This document shows positions 1 through 5,182 of a DNA stretch of 5,182 nucleotides, one piece after another. A model generated the notes under the pieces. That model searched no databases, was not told the DNA's origin, and saw nothing but the letters and a program-made list of their open reading frames with translations. Made by a program: the position numbers and the translations under genes. Every line of letters begins with the position of its first letter. The first letter of the stretch is position 1. Origin of the DNA: Alistipes sp. (GTDB lineage: Bacteria; Bacteroidota; Bacteroidia; Bacteroidales; Rikenellaceae); contig JAGCLX010000043.1 of assembly GCA_017646785.1 (NCBI GenBank), forward strand, positions 1 to 5,182, written 5' to 3'.

Positions 1-1660
1 CAGCAGGAAGCTTATCGCCATACTCCTTGAGCTGCTTCTCTGTTGCGAAGATGTTAGAGTCGGCAGCGTTGATCTTCTCGATGCGCTCCTTCTCCTTCTT
101 ATCCTTCTCCTCGTTAGCCTTAGCCTCGTCTCTCATTCTCTGGATCTCAGCATCAGAAAGTCCTGATGAAGCCTCGATACGGATGTTCTGCTCCTTACCT
201 GTAGCCTTGTCCTTTGCAGAAACGTTGAGGATACCGTTAGCGTCGATATCGAACGATACCTCAATCTGTGGCACGCCACGTGGTGCTGCAGGAATGCCAT
301 CGAGGTGGAAGCGACCGATAGACTTGTTGTCGGCAGCCATAGCACGCTCACCCTGGCATACGTTGATGTCTACAGAAGGCTGGTTGTCAGCAGCTGTAGA
401 GAAGACCTGGCTCTTGCGAGTGGGGATTGTAGTGTTAGCCTCGATGAGCTTAGTCATCACGCCACCCAATGTCTCGATACCGAGTGAAAGGGGAGTAACG
501 TCGAGGAGGAGCACATCCTTAACCTCACCTGTGAGGACACCACCCTGAATTGCAGCACCTACAGCTACCACCTCGTCGGGGTTCACTGAGCGGTTAGGAG
601 TCTTACCGAAGAACTCCTCTACTACGCGCTGAATAGCGGGGATACGTGTTGAGCCACCTACGAGGATAACCTCATCAATCTGGCCTGCCTGAAGACCTGC
701 GTCACGAAGTGCGATGCGGCATGGCTCGATAGTCTTCTGCACGAGGTGGTCGCAGAGCTGCTCGAACTTAGCACGTGTGAGCGACATCACAAGGTGCTGA
801 GGTATGCCGTTAACGGGCATGATGTATGGAAGGTTGATGTCTGTTGTAGTAGCCGATGAAAGCTCAATCTTAGCCTTCTCAGCAGCCTCCTTCAAACGCT
901 GGAGCGCCATAGGATCCTGACGGAGGTCGATGTGGTGCTCAGCCTTGAATGCCTCAGCCATGTAGTCGATAAGCACGTGGTCGAAGTCGTCACCACCGAG
1001 GTGTGTATCACCATTTGTTGACTTAACCTCGAATACGCCATCGCCGAGCTCGAGGATAGAGATATCGAATGTACCACCACCAAGGTCATATACAGCAATA
1101 TTCGTGTCGTTCTGCTTCTTGTCAAGACCGTATGCCAATGCTGCAGCTGTAGGCTCGTTGATGATACGACGCACCTTGAGGCCAGCAATCTCACCCGCCT
1201 CCTTAGTAGCCTGACGCTGTGAGTCCGAGAAGTATGCAGGCACGGTGATAACCGCCTCAGTAACCTCCTGGCCGAGGTAGTCCTCAGCTGTCTTCTTCAT
1301 CTTCTGGAGTGTGATAGCCGAGATCTCCTGTGGAGTGTACTGACGGCCGTCAATCTCAACACGTGGAGTGTTGTTGTCACCCTTAACGATTGTGTAGGGA
1401 GCGCGTGCGATATCAGCAGCTACGTTGTCGTAACGCTCACCCATGAAGCGCTTGATAGAGAAAACAGTACGCTTTGGGTTGGTGATTGCCTGACGCTTTG
1501 CGGGATCACCCACCTTACGCTCGCCCTCGTTTGTAAAAGCCACTACTGAAGGTGTTGTGCGGTGACCCTCAGCATTTGGGATTACAACGGGCTCGTTACC
1601 CTCCATTACAGATACACATGAGTTTGTTGTACCTAAGTCAATACCAATAATCTTGCTCAT
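1..1660 (-). CDS. dnaK: Molecular chaperone DnaK (Hsp70), C-terminal end cut by window edge
   Basis: DnaK is the ATP-driven cytosolic chaperone that works with DnaJ and GrpE on unfolded proteins. The minus strand reads open for 553 codons from ATG at 1660-1658 to the left edge. Visible motifs are DLGTTNS (residues 8-14, phosphate loop), K70 in SIKR (matches the catalytic lysine), [12 protein letters not shown] (167-178), DLGGGTFD (192-199), VGGSTR (334-339), the interdomain linker VLLLD (383-387), the beta substrate-binding domain (about 390-500) and the start of the helical lid (about 501-553, KEYGDKLPA at the edge). Family members are about 635-640 residues, so roughly 85 lid and tail residues lie outside. 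No frameshift or missing key residue is seen. The start is fixed by the canonical [10 protein letters not shown] opening. It is transcribed away from the lipoprotein gene. Identity is near certain. Confidence 0.98.
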   Translation of the reverse strand, partial: MSKIIGIDLGTTNSCVSVMEGNEPVVIPNAEGHRTTPSVVAFTNEGERKVGDPAKRQAITNPKRTVFSIKRFMGERYDNVAADIARAPYTIVKGDNNTPRVEIDGRQYTPQEISAITLQKMKKTAEDYLGQEVTEAVITVPAYFSDSQRQATKEAGEIAGLKVRRIINEPTAAALAYGLDKKQNDTNIAVYDLGGGTFDISILELGDGVFEVKSTNGDTHLGGDDFDHVLIDYMAEAFKAEHHIDLRQDPMALQRLKEAAEKAKIELSSATTTDINLPYIMPVNGIPQHLVMSLTRAKFEQLCDHLVQKTIEPCRIALRDAGLQAGQIDEVILVGGSTRIPAIQRVVEEFFGKTPNRSVNPDEVVAVGAAIQGGVLTGEVKDVLLLDVTPLSLGIETLGGVMTKLIEANTTIPTRKSQVFSTAADNQPSVDINVCQGERAMAADNKSIGRFHLDGIPAAPRGVPQIEVSFDIDANGILNVSAKDKATGKEQNIRIEASSGLSDAEIQRMRDEAKANEEKDKKEKERIEKINAADSNIFATEKQLKEYGDKLPA

Positions 1661-1690
1661 AGTTTTAATTTTTTTATTTGTTTGTTACTT
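1661..1690 (-). promoter_or_regulatory. A-rich translation leader of dnaK, no Shine-Dalgarno
   Basis: Read on the minus strand, the 30 bases before the dnaK ATG are almost only A and T with a few C and one G, and contain no GGAGG-like site. AT-rich leaders of this kind are the usual pattern for well-expressed Bacteroidetes genes, which make little use of Shine-Dalgarno pairing. That it serves as the ribosome entry region is inferred from position and composition. Confidence 0.5.
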
Positions 1691-1706
1691 ACTTACACAT
1701 TTGGGG

Positions 1707-1730
1707 GTCGAGCCTACCATTCCGCTCGAC
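1707..1730 (-). repeat. Perfect 7-bp inverted repeat in the dnaK leader
   Basis: GTCGAGC (1707-1713) and GCTCGAC (1724-1730) are exact inverted repeats around a 10-base spacer, 47-70 bases upstream of the dnaK start codon. It could be an operator or a hairpin in the dnaK 5' leader. The arrangement recalls the CIRCE heat-shock operator (inverted arms with a 9-base spacer just upstream of the gene), but the arm sequence does not match TTAGCACTC, so I do not call it CIRCE. Which role applies is not decidable from sequence alone. Confidence 0.45.
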
Positions 1731-1794
1731 GTTATGGTAATAGGCAAATGGTGTACCAAACAAAAAAACGCGCAAAATGTGGCATAATTATCTC

Positions 1795-1886
1795 TGGCAC
1801 GCTGCCACTACCGCCATTTTTACGTCACACGCATGACATTTTGTCAGTCGCAACGCTCTTCACCCCACCAATCTGTCACCATGCCA
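1795..1886. promoter_or_regulatory. Three spaced copies of TGNCA-N3-TGNCA, likely binding sites
   Basis: Three sites share one plan: TGGCA-CGC-TGCCA (1795-1807), TGACA-TTT-TGTCA (1834-1846) and TGTCA-CCA-TGCCA (1874-1886). Since TGNCA is its own reverse complement pattern, each site is a 5-3-5 dyad readable on both strands. The centres lie at 1801, 1840 and 1880, spaced 39 and 40 bp apart, about four helical turns. A lone TGGCA also occurs at 1780-1784. The sites are 135-226 bp upstream of the dnaK start and about 100-190 bp upstream of the lipoprotein promoter. Regulation of dnaK (stress response) is the more natural guess, but control of either gene is possible. No regulator is encoded in the window. 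Confidence 0.55.
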
Positions 1887-1953
1887 AACACTCCACCCCG
1901 ACACACTTACCCTACTAACGCGGATATTAAAATTCACCACGTCAAAACATACC

Positions 1954-1966
1954 TTATATTATATAA
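1954..1966. repeat. 13-bp perfect AT palindrome
   Basis: TTATAT-T-ATATAA is an exact palindrome about 15 bp upstream of the -33 element of the lipoprotein promoter. Its position would suit an operator or an AT-rich upstream element, but AT-only palindromes arise easily by chance, so no function is assigned. Confidence 0.3.
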
Positions 1967-1981
1967 TGTCCCCCAGTGAGT

Positions 1982-2013
1982 GTTGTTTGTTTCGGAAATT
2001 CTTTTTAATTTTG
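1982..2013 (+). promoter_or_regulatory. Bacteroidetes-type promoter for the lipoprotein gene
   Basis: TAATTTTG at 2006-2013 is an exact match to the Bacteroidetes -7 consensus TAnnTTTG. GTTG at 1982-1985 lies 20 bp upstream and matches three of the four bases of the TTTG -33 element at the usual spacing; a full TTTG at 1986-1989 sits at a shorter 16-bp spacing. The predicted start of transcription is near 2018-2020, giving a leader of about 45 bases that is A-rich and without a Shine-Dalgarno site, again typical of the phylum. Confidence 0.65.
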
Positions 2014-2063
2014 TGATAAGTATTATTCCCACACAACTAATATAAACAAAACGTATAATCACT

Positions 2064-4442
2064 ATGAAAAAAATTTTTACTTTGGCGGGATTGCTATTTG
2101 CACTCTGTGTCGTTGGCTGTACCTACGACGACTCTGCAATTATCGACCGCATCGAGAGGCTCGAGAACGACAGCAAGATCGCCTCTATTCAGCAGCAGAT
2201 TGACGCTATCAACGCATCGCTCATCGAAATGAAGGGTGTCAATTCGGAGATTAAGGGTTACATCACCGTATTCCAAGATGCCGTTGAGGATATCGAAGCT
2301 TCGCAATCTGATATTGAAGAGCTTAAGTCGATCATCAGCACACTAACCGCCAAGGATAAGCAGTTGGTTGCGAGCATTGAGGAGCTTGAGGAGTATGTCA
2401 ATGAGGAGCTTCAAAACACCAAGGACTGGGCAACTGCTACCTTTGCCACCCTGGAGCAGTACAATGCGCTTGCTGAGTTGGTTGCCGAGTTGGATGAGTA
2501 CATCAAAACTATTGAAGAGGAGATAGATGGCAAAATTTCCACATCCATTGCAGACCTCGAGGCATCGATGAAGCAGTGGGTAAACGAGCAGCTTACCGGT
2601 TACTACACCATTGCAGAGGTTGATGCCGCTCTTAAGTTGTTGGAGGAGTCTATCACAGCTGTAGAGGGTGACTTCCAGACTGAGATAGAGACATTATCTA
2701 ACCGTATCGACACTCTCGAAGAGGATATTACAACAGCATATACCACTGCTATTACTGAGGCGATAACCAGCAATAATGGTATCATAGACACAAAAATTGC
2801 AGACGAGATAGACTCGGTTAATAGCCGTATCGATAGTGAGATAGCAACTATTAATGCGAAGATTGTGGCACTCGAGTCGCGCCTTATTAAGGTAGAGAAC
2901 GACATTGAGTACCTCCTTTCTCGTGTGCAGTCTGTGAGCTATGTACCCACACATAGCGATGGCAAGGCCACATTGAAGTATAGTGGCGATAACGGCTACC
3001 TGGATTTGGATTTTGAGATTAGCCCCAAGGAGGTGCTTCCCACCTTGGCAGAGGTGTGGCAGTATGCCGTAACTGTCAAGGCTGTGGTTACCGAGACTCG
3101 CGCCGTGGAGTTTATATCGCTCCCCGTAAAGTCATTTGAGGTGGATAGCGCTAATGGCATTGCGTCGTTGCGTGTTGAGTGCGACAATCTTCTATCTCTT
3201 GGCCTTGCTGACAACCAGGGTGTTAGCGTAGCAATGTCAATCTCTGATGGCAACACCTCTGTCGTTTCAGCATATATACCTGTTGTCTTTGAGGAGTCTG
3301 ATGATATCGAGGAGGACCTGGAGGACGACCAGCCCGCGCCAATACTCAGTTTCTATGCACCAGAGGTTACTCTTGATGCAGCAGCATACACAAACAGCCG
3401 ACTTATCTATAAGCTTCAGAACCCCGTTGATGGTGGCGTTCTTACCGCAGAGTCTAAGGTTAATTGGATCACAAACATCAAAGACAACGACGGTTACATC
3501 ACATTCGCTGTTGCTGAGAACGAGGGCGAGGAGCGCACAGGTAAAATCACTGCTACATACACGACAGACAAGCACGAGGTTAAGGCAACTGCTACTATCA
3601 TCCAGTCTAAAGCAGACATCAACGAAACCGTAGAGTATGAGACATTCACCATCACAGAGGTACACGCTAACGCAAGCTCAAGCGACACTTGGAACCTTAT
3701 CTTGTTCGAGAACGACCCTATCCTCGGCGAGGTGTACACACGTATCACTGTTAAGCTTCCAAAGGCTAACGCACAGTACATCACTGATGGCGCATACAGC
3801 GTTGCAGCTGGCACTATCATTCCTAACACATCTGGTGACGCAATGTATAACAGCTACTACCGCTTTAATACAGTCAGTACAGGTGGAGCTATCACCGACG
3901 CCACACTCACAATCGCTATCGACAAGGAGAACAAGACCGCACAGTTCAGTGGTTCATTTATTGCCGAAAGAAAGATTACTGTAGACAACGAGGTTACCAT
4001 AGAAAAAAAGGCCTTAACATTTGAGTGGGACGGTGCAGTAGATGGTTTCGTATACCAGGATATCGACGCAGGCATCACTGAGTGGGACTACTTCTACATC
4101 TACAGCCACTGGGATGACACTAAGTATGTAGTAGGATACTCTGACAAGATTCGTTTCGACTGGTACCTCAAGAAGCTTGGCGGTAAGAAGTCTGACCCAG
4201 TTGCTGCTGGTACTTATGTAGTAAGCGAGTGGGAGTCAACAACAACAAAGGATTATGTTGATGCTTCTGCAACTAAGATTAACGGCGTACTTCTCCAGAC
4301 TGGTGGTGTAGTGACTATCAATGAGGTTGCCGAGGGTCTCGAGTTCACATTCGATGTAACTGATGTTAACGGCACTAACTGGAAGGGTACTTATGTAGGT
4401 CCTATCGATCCTAACTTGTACTACAACCCATACGCAAACTAA
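2064..4442 (+). CDS. Predicted surface lipoprotein: coiled-coil stalk, BACON-like domain, duplicated C-terminal module
   Basis: No specific gene is recognised. Residues 1-18 form a signal peptide ending in lipobox VVGC, with C19 as the lipidated residue; the following T-Y-D-D-S has the early acidic residues seen in some Bacteroidetes surface-export signals. Residues 26-290 are a highly acidic coiled coil with clear heptads, for example hydrophobic positions I256, I260, I263, I267, L270, L274, V277, I281 and L284. Residues about 291-409 are a middle domain containing KAVVTETRA and SISDGN. An acidic hinge (410-422, 10 of 13 residues D/E) precedes a BACON-like Ig domain (427-516: VNWIT, ENEGEERTGKITATY). 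Two similar modules follow (about 541-664 and 672-781). No enzyme motif is visible. Binding of glycan or protein on a long stalk is inferred from BACON's association with carbohydrate-active proteins. ATG 2064 is set by the signal peptide and the promoter. It is monocistronic, with a terminator just after. Confidence 0.93.
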   Translation: MKKIFTLAGLLFALCVVGCTYDDSAIIDRIERLENDSKIASIQQQIDAINASLIEMKGVNSEIKGYITVFQDAVEDIEASQSDIEELKSIISTLTAKDKQLVASIEELEEYVNEELQNTKDWATATFATLEQYNALAELVAELDEYIKTIEEEIDGKISTSIADLEASMKQWVNEQLTGYYTIAEVDAALKLLEESITAVEGDFQTEIETLSNRIDTLEEDITTAYTTAITEAITSNNGIIDTKIADEIDSVNSRIDSEIATINAKIVALESRLIKVENDIEYLLSRVQSVSYVPTHSDGKATLKYSGDNGYLDLDFEISPKEVLPTLAEVWQYAVTVKAVVTETRAVEFISLPVKSFEVDSANGIASLRVECDNLLSLGLADNQGVSVAMSISDGNTSVVSAYIPVVFEESDDIEEDLEDDQPAPILSFYAPEVTLDAAAYTNSRLIYKLQNPVDGGVLTAESKVNWITNIKDNDGYITFAVAENEGEERTGKITATYTTDKHEVKATATIIQSKADINETVEYETFTITEVHANASSSDTWNLILFENDPILGEVYTRITVKLPKANAQYITDGAYSVAAGTIIPNTSGDAMYNSYYRFNTVSTGGAITDATLTIAIDKENKTAQFSGSFIAERKITVDNEVTIEKKALTFEWDGAVDGFVYQDIDAGITEWDYFYIYSHWDDTKYVVGYSDKIRFDWYLKKLGGKKSDPVAAGTYVVSEWESTTTKDYVDASATKINGVLLQTGGVVTINEVAEGLEFTFDVTDVNGTNWKGTYVGPIDPNLYYNPYAN

Positions 4443-4449
4443 TTGCTAA

Positions 4450-4467
4450 TATCGCCACTGAGCGATA
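4450..4467 (+). other. Small hairpin just after the lipoprotein stop codon
   Basis: TATCGC (4450-4455) pairs with GCGATA (4462-4467) across a 6-base loop, between the stop codon and the terminator. It may help protect the 3' end of the mRNA, but it is short and could be incidental. Confidence 0.3.
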
Positions 4468-4475
4468 ATATACTG

Positions 4476-4509
4476 AGGGCTATCCGCAAGGATGGCCCTT
4501 TATTGTTTT
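4476..4509 (+). terminator. Rho-independent terminator of the lipoprotein gene
   Basis: A 10-bp stem (4476-4485 with 4490-4499, one T-G wobble, the rest Watson-Crick) closes a GCAA tetraloop of the stable GNRA class and is followed by the T-rich run TTTATTGTTTT (4499-4509). It begins 33 bases after the stop codon, so the gene is very likely transcribed alone. Confidence 0.9.
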
Positions 4510-4537
4510 GGCCGTGATCGCCCGAGAAGTCGTTTTT

Positions 4538-4564
4538 GTCTCTTCGGTCTCTTTGGTCTCTTTT
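4538..4564 (+). repeat. 9-bp tandem repeat GTCTCTTYK, three units
   Basis: GTCTCTTCG, GTCTCTTTG and GTCTCTTTT follow one another without gaps. The 9-base period keeps the frame, so open frames crossing it show tripeptide repeats (RDQ-RDR-RDK on the minus strand). A looser repeat of GGGACATAA-like units continues to about 4600. Confidence 0.75.
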
Positions 4565-4566
4565 TT

Positions 4567-4612
4567 GGACATAAGGGACGGAAGGGACAGAAAAGACATA
4601 AGTGAAGTCGCG
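4567..4612 (+). repeat. Left arm of a long imperfect inverted repeat
   Basis: This 46-bp arm matches the reverse complement of 4968-5014. The outer 14 bases (GGACATAAGGGACG) are identical, 16 of the 18 inner bases match, and a short indel-bearing middle is weaker. Overall identity is about 80 percent by hand alignment. The arms enclose 355 bp. Both arms are made of degenerate GGGACATAA-like units, so part of the match may reflect a shared simple repeat. Confidence 0.7.
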
Positions 4613-4670
4613 GACAAGCGTTGTCGCGGGCAGGGGTTGACAAGCGCACTCCCCCAACAAAACCCACCGT

Positions 4671-4770
4671 CCTCTGTCGTCCTGAGCTTCCCTCTGTCAT
4701 CCTGAGCACCCCTCTGTCATCATGAGCCCCCCTCTGTCATCCTGAGCCCCTCCTCCTGTCATCCTGAGCG
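4671..4770 (+). repeat. Five tandem copies of a 20-bp unit CCTCTGTCATCCTGAGCNCC
   Basis: Four exact-length units start at 4671, 4691, 4711 and 4731. They differ at a few positions (CGTCC in the first, CATCATGAGC in the third, and the two bases after GAGC). A fifth, slightly shifted unit (about 4752-4770) runs on into GAAAGCGAAGGATCTCC. From memory, the GTCATCCTGAGCGAAGCGAAGGATCT motif recurs in intergenic DNA of many bacteria, including Bacteroidales. Here only its first half has been multiplied. Confidence 0.85.
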
Positions 4771-4782
4771 AAAGCGAAGGAT
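4761..4782 (+). other. Hairpin with tandem G-A mismatches and GAAA loop
   Basis: ATCCT (4761-4765) pairs with AGGAT (4778-4782). Inside it GA (4766-4767) faces GA (4776-4777), which can form tandem sheared G-A pairs. GC (4768-4769) pairs with GC (4774-4775), closing the GNRA loop GAAA (4770-4773). All 22 bases are accounted for. It completes the repeat whose 5' half is tandemly multiplied just upstream. Confidence 0.55.
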
Positions 4783-4882
4783 CTCCTACGCGACAACTAA
4801 CCATAAACGCTGCAACTCTTGTCAGCTTCAAGGAGATTCCTCGACAAACCTTAAGTTATCGGAGCGACAAGCCCTCACAAAA

Positions 4883-4923
4883 CCCACCGAACCCACGAAA
4901 CCCACAAGAACCCATCAAAACCC
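4883..4923 (-). repeat. Five evenly spaced CCC runs; G-quadruplex potential on the minus strand
   Basis: AACCCA recurs at 4881, 4890, 4899, 4909 and 4919, a degenerate repeat of 9-10 bp. On the minus strand this gives five GGG runs separated by 7, 7, 6 and 6 bases, meeting the usual G3-N1-7 quadruplex pattern. A related 13-base stretch ACAAAACCCACCG occurs at 4657-4669 and again at 4877-4889. Confidence 0.6.
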
Positions 4924-4967
4924 AAAGCTCCCTGCACCAACCTTCCTTGCTGCACAATCACTCACCC

Positions 4968-5014
4968 CGCGACCTCGCTTATGTCCCTTTTATCCCTTGT
5001 CGTCCCTTATGTCC
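4968..5014 (-). repeat. Right arm of the long imperfect inverted repeat
   Basis: This is the inverted partner of 4567-4612. No target-site duplication is evident outside the two arms (TTTTTT on the left, ATTCTG on the right), so a clean transposon boundary is not supported. Confidence 0.7.
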
Positions 5015-5022
5015 ATTCTGTC

Positions 5023-5057
5023 CCCTCACTGCAGGTGAGGGTAAGTCGTAGGCTTAC
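5023..5057. repeat. Two adjacent 7-bp hairpins
   Basis: CCCTCAC (5023-5029) pairs with GTGAGGG (5035-5041) around TGCAG. GTAAGTC (5041-5047) pairs with GGCTTAC (5051-5057), including one T-G wobble, around GTA. The two share base 5041. Neither has a T-run, so they are not terminators. Confidence 0.5.
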
Positions 5058-5059
5058 AA

Positions 5060-5090
5060 CAAACCCCTCCTTTTCAAATGGAGGGGTTTG
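5060..5090. repeat. 11-bp perfect inverted repeat, CAAACCCCTCC / GGAGGGGTTTG
   Basis: The arms at 5060-5070 and 5080-5090 are exact inverted repeats around a 9-base loop, followed by GGGTGG. From memory, AAACCCCTCC...GGAGGGGTTTGGGG-like elements recur in intergenic DNA of Bacteroidetes, which would make this a REP-type palindrome. It lacks a T-run after the stem. Confidence 0.7.
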
Positions 5091-5109
5091 GGGTGGATTG
5101 TATACATAA

Positions 5110-5134
5110 CCGGCTTAGCCGGCTCTTTAAGCCG
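5110..5134. repeat. GCCGG module with three competing hairpins
   Basis: CCGGC-TTA-GCCGG (5110-5122), CGGCT-CTTTA-AGCCG (5120-5134) and CGGCTTA (5111-5117) with TAAGCCG (5128-5134) are mutually exclusive pairings within 25 bases. This could be a switch-like structure or simply a decayed palindromic repeat. Confidence 0.45.
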
Positions 5135-5164
5135 AAGAAGGGTTCGACAGTTGTGTGTAAACAC

Positions 5165-5182
5165 AAAAAAAAGTCTCCCTTC
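5165..5182 (-). terminator. Possible distal part of a terminator for a minus-strand gene beyond the window
   Basis: An unbroken A-run (5164-5172) followed by GTCTCCCTTC at the right edge reads on the minus strand as GAAGGGAGAC then a T-run, the typical descending arm and tail of an intrinsic terminator. The other arm would lie to the right of the window, so this is a prediction only. Confidence 0.3.

Larger units (their letters stand above)
4510..5182. other. Gene-free, repeat-rich intergenic region
   Basis: About 670 bp contain no credible coding sequence. The short open frames here are built from simple repeats, lack leaders or recognisable domains, and overlap the terminator. The stretch is a patchwork of tandem repeats, inverted repeats and hairpins, listed separately. 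Such blocks collect between genes in Bacteroidales genomes. Only an RNA made from this block, or a decayed mobile element, would give it a unit function, and nothing here proves either. Confidence 0.75.

Noticed and set aside
27..548. Plus-strand 173-codon open frame
   Set aside because: It lies antisense inside dnaK, whose minus-strand reading is unmistakable; it is a shadow of dnaK codon composition.
1707..1730. CIRCE operator of HrcA
   Set aside because: The arms are GTCGAGC/GCTCGAC, not TTAGCACTC/GAGTGCTAA, and the spacer is 10 not 9.
1741..1780. dnaK promoter on the minus strand
   Set aside because: The best candidate, ACCATTTG with an ATTTTG 20 bases upstream, misses both leading TA bases of the -7 consensus, so no promoter is called.
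1795..1807. Sigma-54 promoter (TGGCAC ... TTGCA)
   Set aside because: TGGCAC is present, but the -12 element is not at the required spacing; the dyad explanation also covers the other two sites.
1682..1918. Plus-strand 78-codon open frame in the divergent region
   Set aside because: It has no recognisable domain, covers the dyads and the TGNCA sites, and its protein looks like random translation with no promoter fit.
1957..1967. TATAAT-like box upstream of the lipoprotein gene
   Set aside because: The primary sigma factor of this phylum uses TAnnTTTG, and an exact copy sits better placed at 2006-2013.
4439..4709. Short open frames on both strands after the lipoprotein gene (RDQ-RDR-RDK type)
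   Set aside because: Their repeats come from the 9-bp DNA repeat; two overlap the terminator, and none has a leader or a known domain.
4671..4770. CRISPR array
   Set aside because: Units are contiguous 20-bp copies with no unique spacers, and no cas genes are present.
5130..5160. tRNA-like GGTTCGA T-loop sequence
   Set aside because: No acceptor, anticodon or D arm can be drawn around it.
5151..5172. Plus-strand terminator (TTGTGT-GTAA-ACACAA)
   Set aside because: The 6-bp hairpin is weak and is followed by A bases, not T bases, on the plus strand.

Overview
The window looks like chromosomal DNA from a member of the Bacteroidales. Four things point there: a DnaK with the phylum's sequence style, start codons preceded by A-rich leaders instead of Shine-Dalgarno sites, a match to the Bacteroidetes promoter pattern (TTG ... 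TAnnTTTG), and a lipoprotein with a long coiled coil and a BACON-like domain. The genus cannot be fixed from the sequence; Alistipes- or Prevotella-like gut relatives are my guess.

Layout. Positions 1-1660 (minus strand) hold most of dnaK, cut by the left edge so that roughly the last 85 codons are missing. Positions 1661-2063 are a divergent regulatory region of about 400 bp. Its dnaK-proximal half carries an inverted repeat and three evenly spaced copies of TGNCA-N3-TGNCA. Its right half carries a 13-bp AT palindrome and a good Bacteroidetes promoter for the next gene. Positions 2064-4442 (plus strand) encode a 792-residue predicted lipoprotein: lipobox, a coiled-coil stalk of about 265 residues, a middle domain, an acidic hinge, a BACON-like Ig domain and two similar C-terminal beta-rich modules. 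A strong intrinsic terminator follows at 4476-4509.

Positions 4510-5182 contain no credible gene and are packed with repeats. There is a 9-bp tandem repeat, a 46/47-bp inverted repeat framing about 450 bp, five tandem copies of a 20-bp unit ending in a small hairpin with tandem G-A mismatches, five evenly spaced C-runs (quadruplex potential on the minus strand), and a chain of hairpins up to the right edge. The last bases look like the start of a terminator for a minus-strand gene beyond the window.

The two genes diverge and show no evident shared pathway: DnaK is a cytosolic chaperone, and the lipoprotein is probably an outer-membrane or cell-surface protein. I see no phage, CRISPR, transposase or defence genes. 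The observations most worth following are the triple TGNCA-N3-TGNCA array upstream of dnaK, the mosaic structure of the stalk lipoprotein, and the composite intergenic repeat block.
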